Source: Dysgonomonas sp. 216 (GTDB lineage: Bacteria; Bacteroidota; Bacteroidia; Bacteroidales; Dysgonomonadaceae). From it: 42,570 bases of DNA. This document shows, in pieces, positions 41,790 through 42,570 of the stretch; within the stretch, counting starts at the first letter, position 1; each line of letters starts with the position of its first letter. The notes under the pieces are model-generated. The model was given only the letters and a program-made list of their open reading frames with translations, ran no database searches and was not told the origin of the DNA. The stretch covers positions 1-42,570 of the forward strand of contig NZ_QVMM01000023.1 of the NCBI RefSeq assembly GCF_010501065.1. The letters run 5' to 3'. A program made the position numbers and the translations under genes.

Positions 41790-42003
41790 CCTTTAAATTA
41801 TAATGATGAGCATGAAAAAAGTTAGTGACATTTAAATAAGGAGACACTTGTTTCAACCAGTTAGAGTGGGACGCTAAATATACAACTAGGAAATAAAAAT
41901 CTGGAAGTTATGTTGGGAACTCATTCATTAAATACTTTTGTCACTAAATAAATATTCTGTTTAGACATATAATTAACTTTGCAAGGGGAAGTTGTAAACA
42001 GTT
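41790..42003. other. Intergenic after the GH51 gene
   Basis: No gene is seen. A ten-codon frame (MMSMKKVSDI, 41803-41835) looks like the start of a decayed gene. A 9-bp inverted pair TTAGTGACA (41822-41830) and TGTCACTAA (41939-41947) encloses about 108 bp. Confidence 0.4.
41974..41981 (+). promoter_or_regulatory. Isolated promoter -7 box TAACTTTG
   Basis: An exact TAnnTTTG match lies 23 bp before a strong terminator hairpin, with no gene downstream. A very short transcript of about 55 nt is possible. Confidence 0.4.
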
Positions 42004-42046
42004 AAAAGCGACGATTTAAGAAATCTCTTAAATTGTCGCTTTTCCC
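42004..42046 (+). terminator. Long terminator hairpin
   Basis: A 17-bp stem is formed by AAAAGCGACGATTTAAG (42004-42020) and CTTAAATTGTCGCTTTT (42027-42043) with one G-T pair. It probably ends the GH51 operon transcript and/or a short RNA starting near 41988. Confidence 0.75.
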
Positions 42047-42283
42047 ATTTATGAGCCAATATAATCAAAGTTATATTATCTATAAGTTGTGAAGCCCTGC
42101 TATTAGTTAACAACAAATGATAATTGGTTATCAAAAAATATAAATTATTGTCAGGTATGTCAGGTTTTTTTGATTATATGCATTTTATGGCATTGTAAGT
42201 TGTGTATAATTCTATATTGATAGAATAGCAAATAACAAGTGTTCTTTAAAATTATACTTATTAATTAACTGTTGTTACTGCGC
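42047..42283. other. Intergenic, no gene seen
   Basis: AT-rich DNA with no supported ORF. The only local feature is a duplicated GTCAGGTATGTCAGGTTTTTT-like stretch near 42150-42170 (TGTCAGG twice, 9 bp apart). Confidence 0.4.
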
Positions 42284-42570
42284 GTGATCGAAGATCACTT
42301 ACATTCCTTTTGCCCTATGCCGCAAAAGGAATCAAAAAGGCATTTTGCGGCTATACCTTCTTGGGGACAGCATTGCAGCCGTAAAGGCTAAATTAAAAAT
42401 AACTCGCAGCTAAAGCTGCTCAAACAGCTTTTAATTTTTAACGCCTTTGCCGCCTGCATGCCTTGTCCGTCGAAGCTAAGGCCGCTCTCAGACAATGCAT
42501 CGCAAAAAGGACCGACCTCGCCGTATGTGCGGGGTACCCGCTTAGCGAAGTGAACGCCCGGAACAAAAAG
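42284..42570. repeat. G+C-richer inverted-repeat element running off the window
   Basis: A sharp change in composition begins near 42280. Stacked inverted repeats follow: GTGATC-GAA-GATCAC (42284-42298), TTCCTTTTGC/GCAAAAGGAA (42304-42313, 42322-42331) and GCAGCT-AA-AGCTGC (42406-42419). No frame is open to the edge with a recognisable product. The CCGCAAAAGGAATCAAAAAGG-like segment (42320-42340) resembles intergenic repeats common in Bacteroidetes genomes; this is recalled, not tested. Confidence 0.5.

Overview
The window looks like chromosomal DNA from a Bacteroidales bacterium, most likely a Dysgonomonas-like member. The evidence is the low G+C content, repeated matches to the Bacteroidetes promoter -7 box (TAnnTTTG), an a2-type glycyl-tRNA synthetase, a conserved block of DUF1599, BT_3928-like DoxX, tpiA, SPOR and folE, many secreted glycan-degrading enzymes, and two proteins with C-terminal domains of the type IX secretion (T9SS) kind. 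The species assignment is inference; no 16S gene is present.

Layout. Positions 1-1050 are mostly non-coding. They hold a 23-bp tandem repeat at the left edge that resembles an insertion-sequence end, plus one small unknown gene. From 1.07 to 4.9 kb on the plus strand come a DUF418 membrane protein, a fused SpmA/SpmB-type membrane protein, ybeY and a secreted esterase. An AraC-type regulator and a VOC protein follow on the minus strand (4.9-6.2 kb), then tRNA-Ser(GCT). From 6.9 to 12.4 kb lie purD and a polytopic membrane protein (plus), the acpP-fabF-rnc operon (minus) and purN (plus). From 12.4 to 22.5 kb everything is on the minus strand: a CotH-kinase lipoprotein, glyS, a DUF6348-like protein, folE, a SPOR protein, tpiA, the DoxX/BT_3928-like protein, the duplicated DUF1599 protein, an M23-LysM peptidase and ndk. 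This is largely housekeeping.

The right half is accessory carbohydrate metabolism. At 23.2-29.1 kb two large secreted proteins are encoded 8 nt apart: a LamG-containing multidomain protein and an alginate-lyase-superfamily protein. Both carry a ricin-like module and a C-terminal sorting-type domain. A structured intergenic region (candidate small RNA), a GH43-like lipoprotein, an LD-carboxypeptidase and an AlkD-like DNA glycosylase follow. At 33.1-41.8 kb is a compact three-gene operon: a GH78 alpha-L-rhamnosidase, a tandem GH43-GH43 protein and a GH51 alpha-L-arabinofuranosidase with an N-terminal propeller-like module. Two copies of the palindrome TTATCSGATAA, exactly 20 bp apart, lie just upstream of this operon and are a good operator candidate. 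The last 780 bp contain no gene but hold a terminator, a promoter-like box and a G+C-richer inverted-repeat element that runs off the window.

How the genes work together. The rhamnosidase, arabinosidases and uronate-lyase-like protein point to breakdown of an arabinose-, rhamnose- and uronate-containing plant glycan such as rhamnogalacturonan I with arabinan or arabinogalactan side chains. No SusC/SusD pair, sensor or transporter is present, so oligosaccharide uptake must be encoded elsewhere. No CRISPR array, transposase gene, integrase or recognisable defence system is visible.
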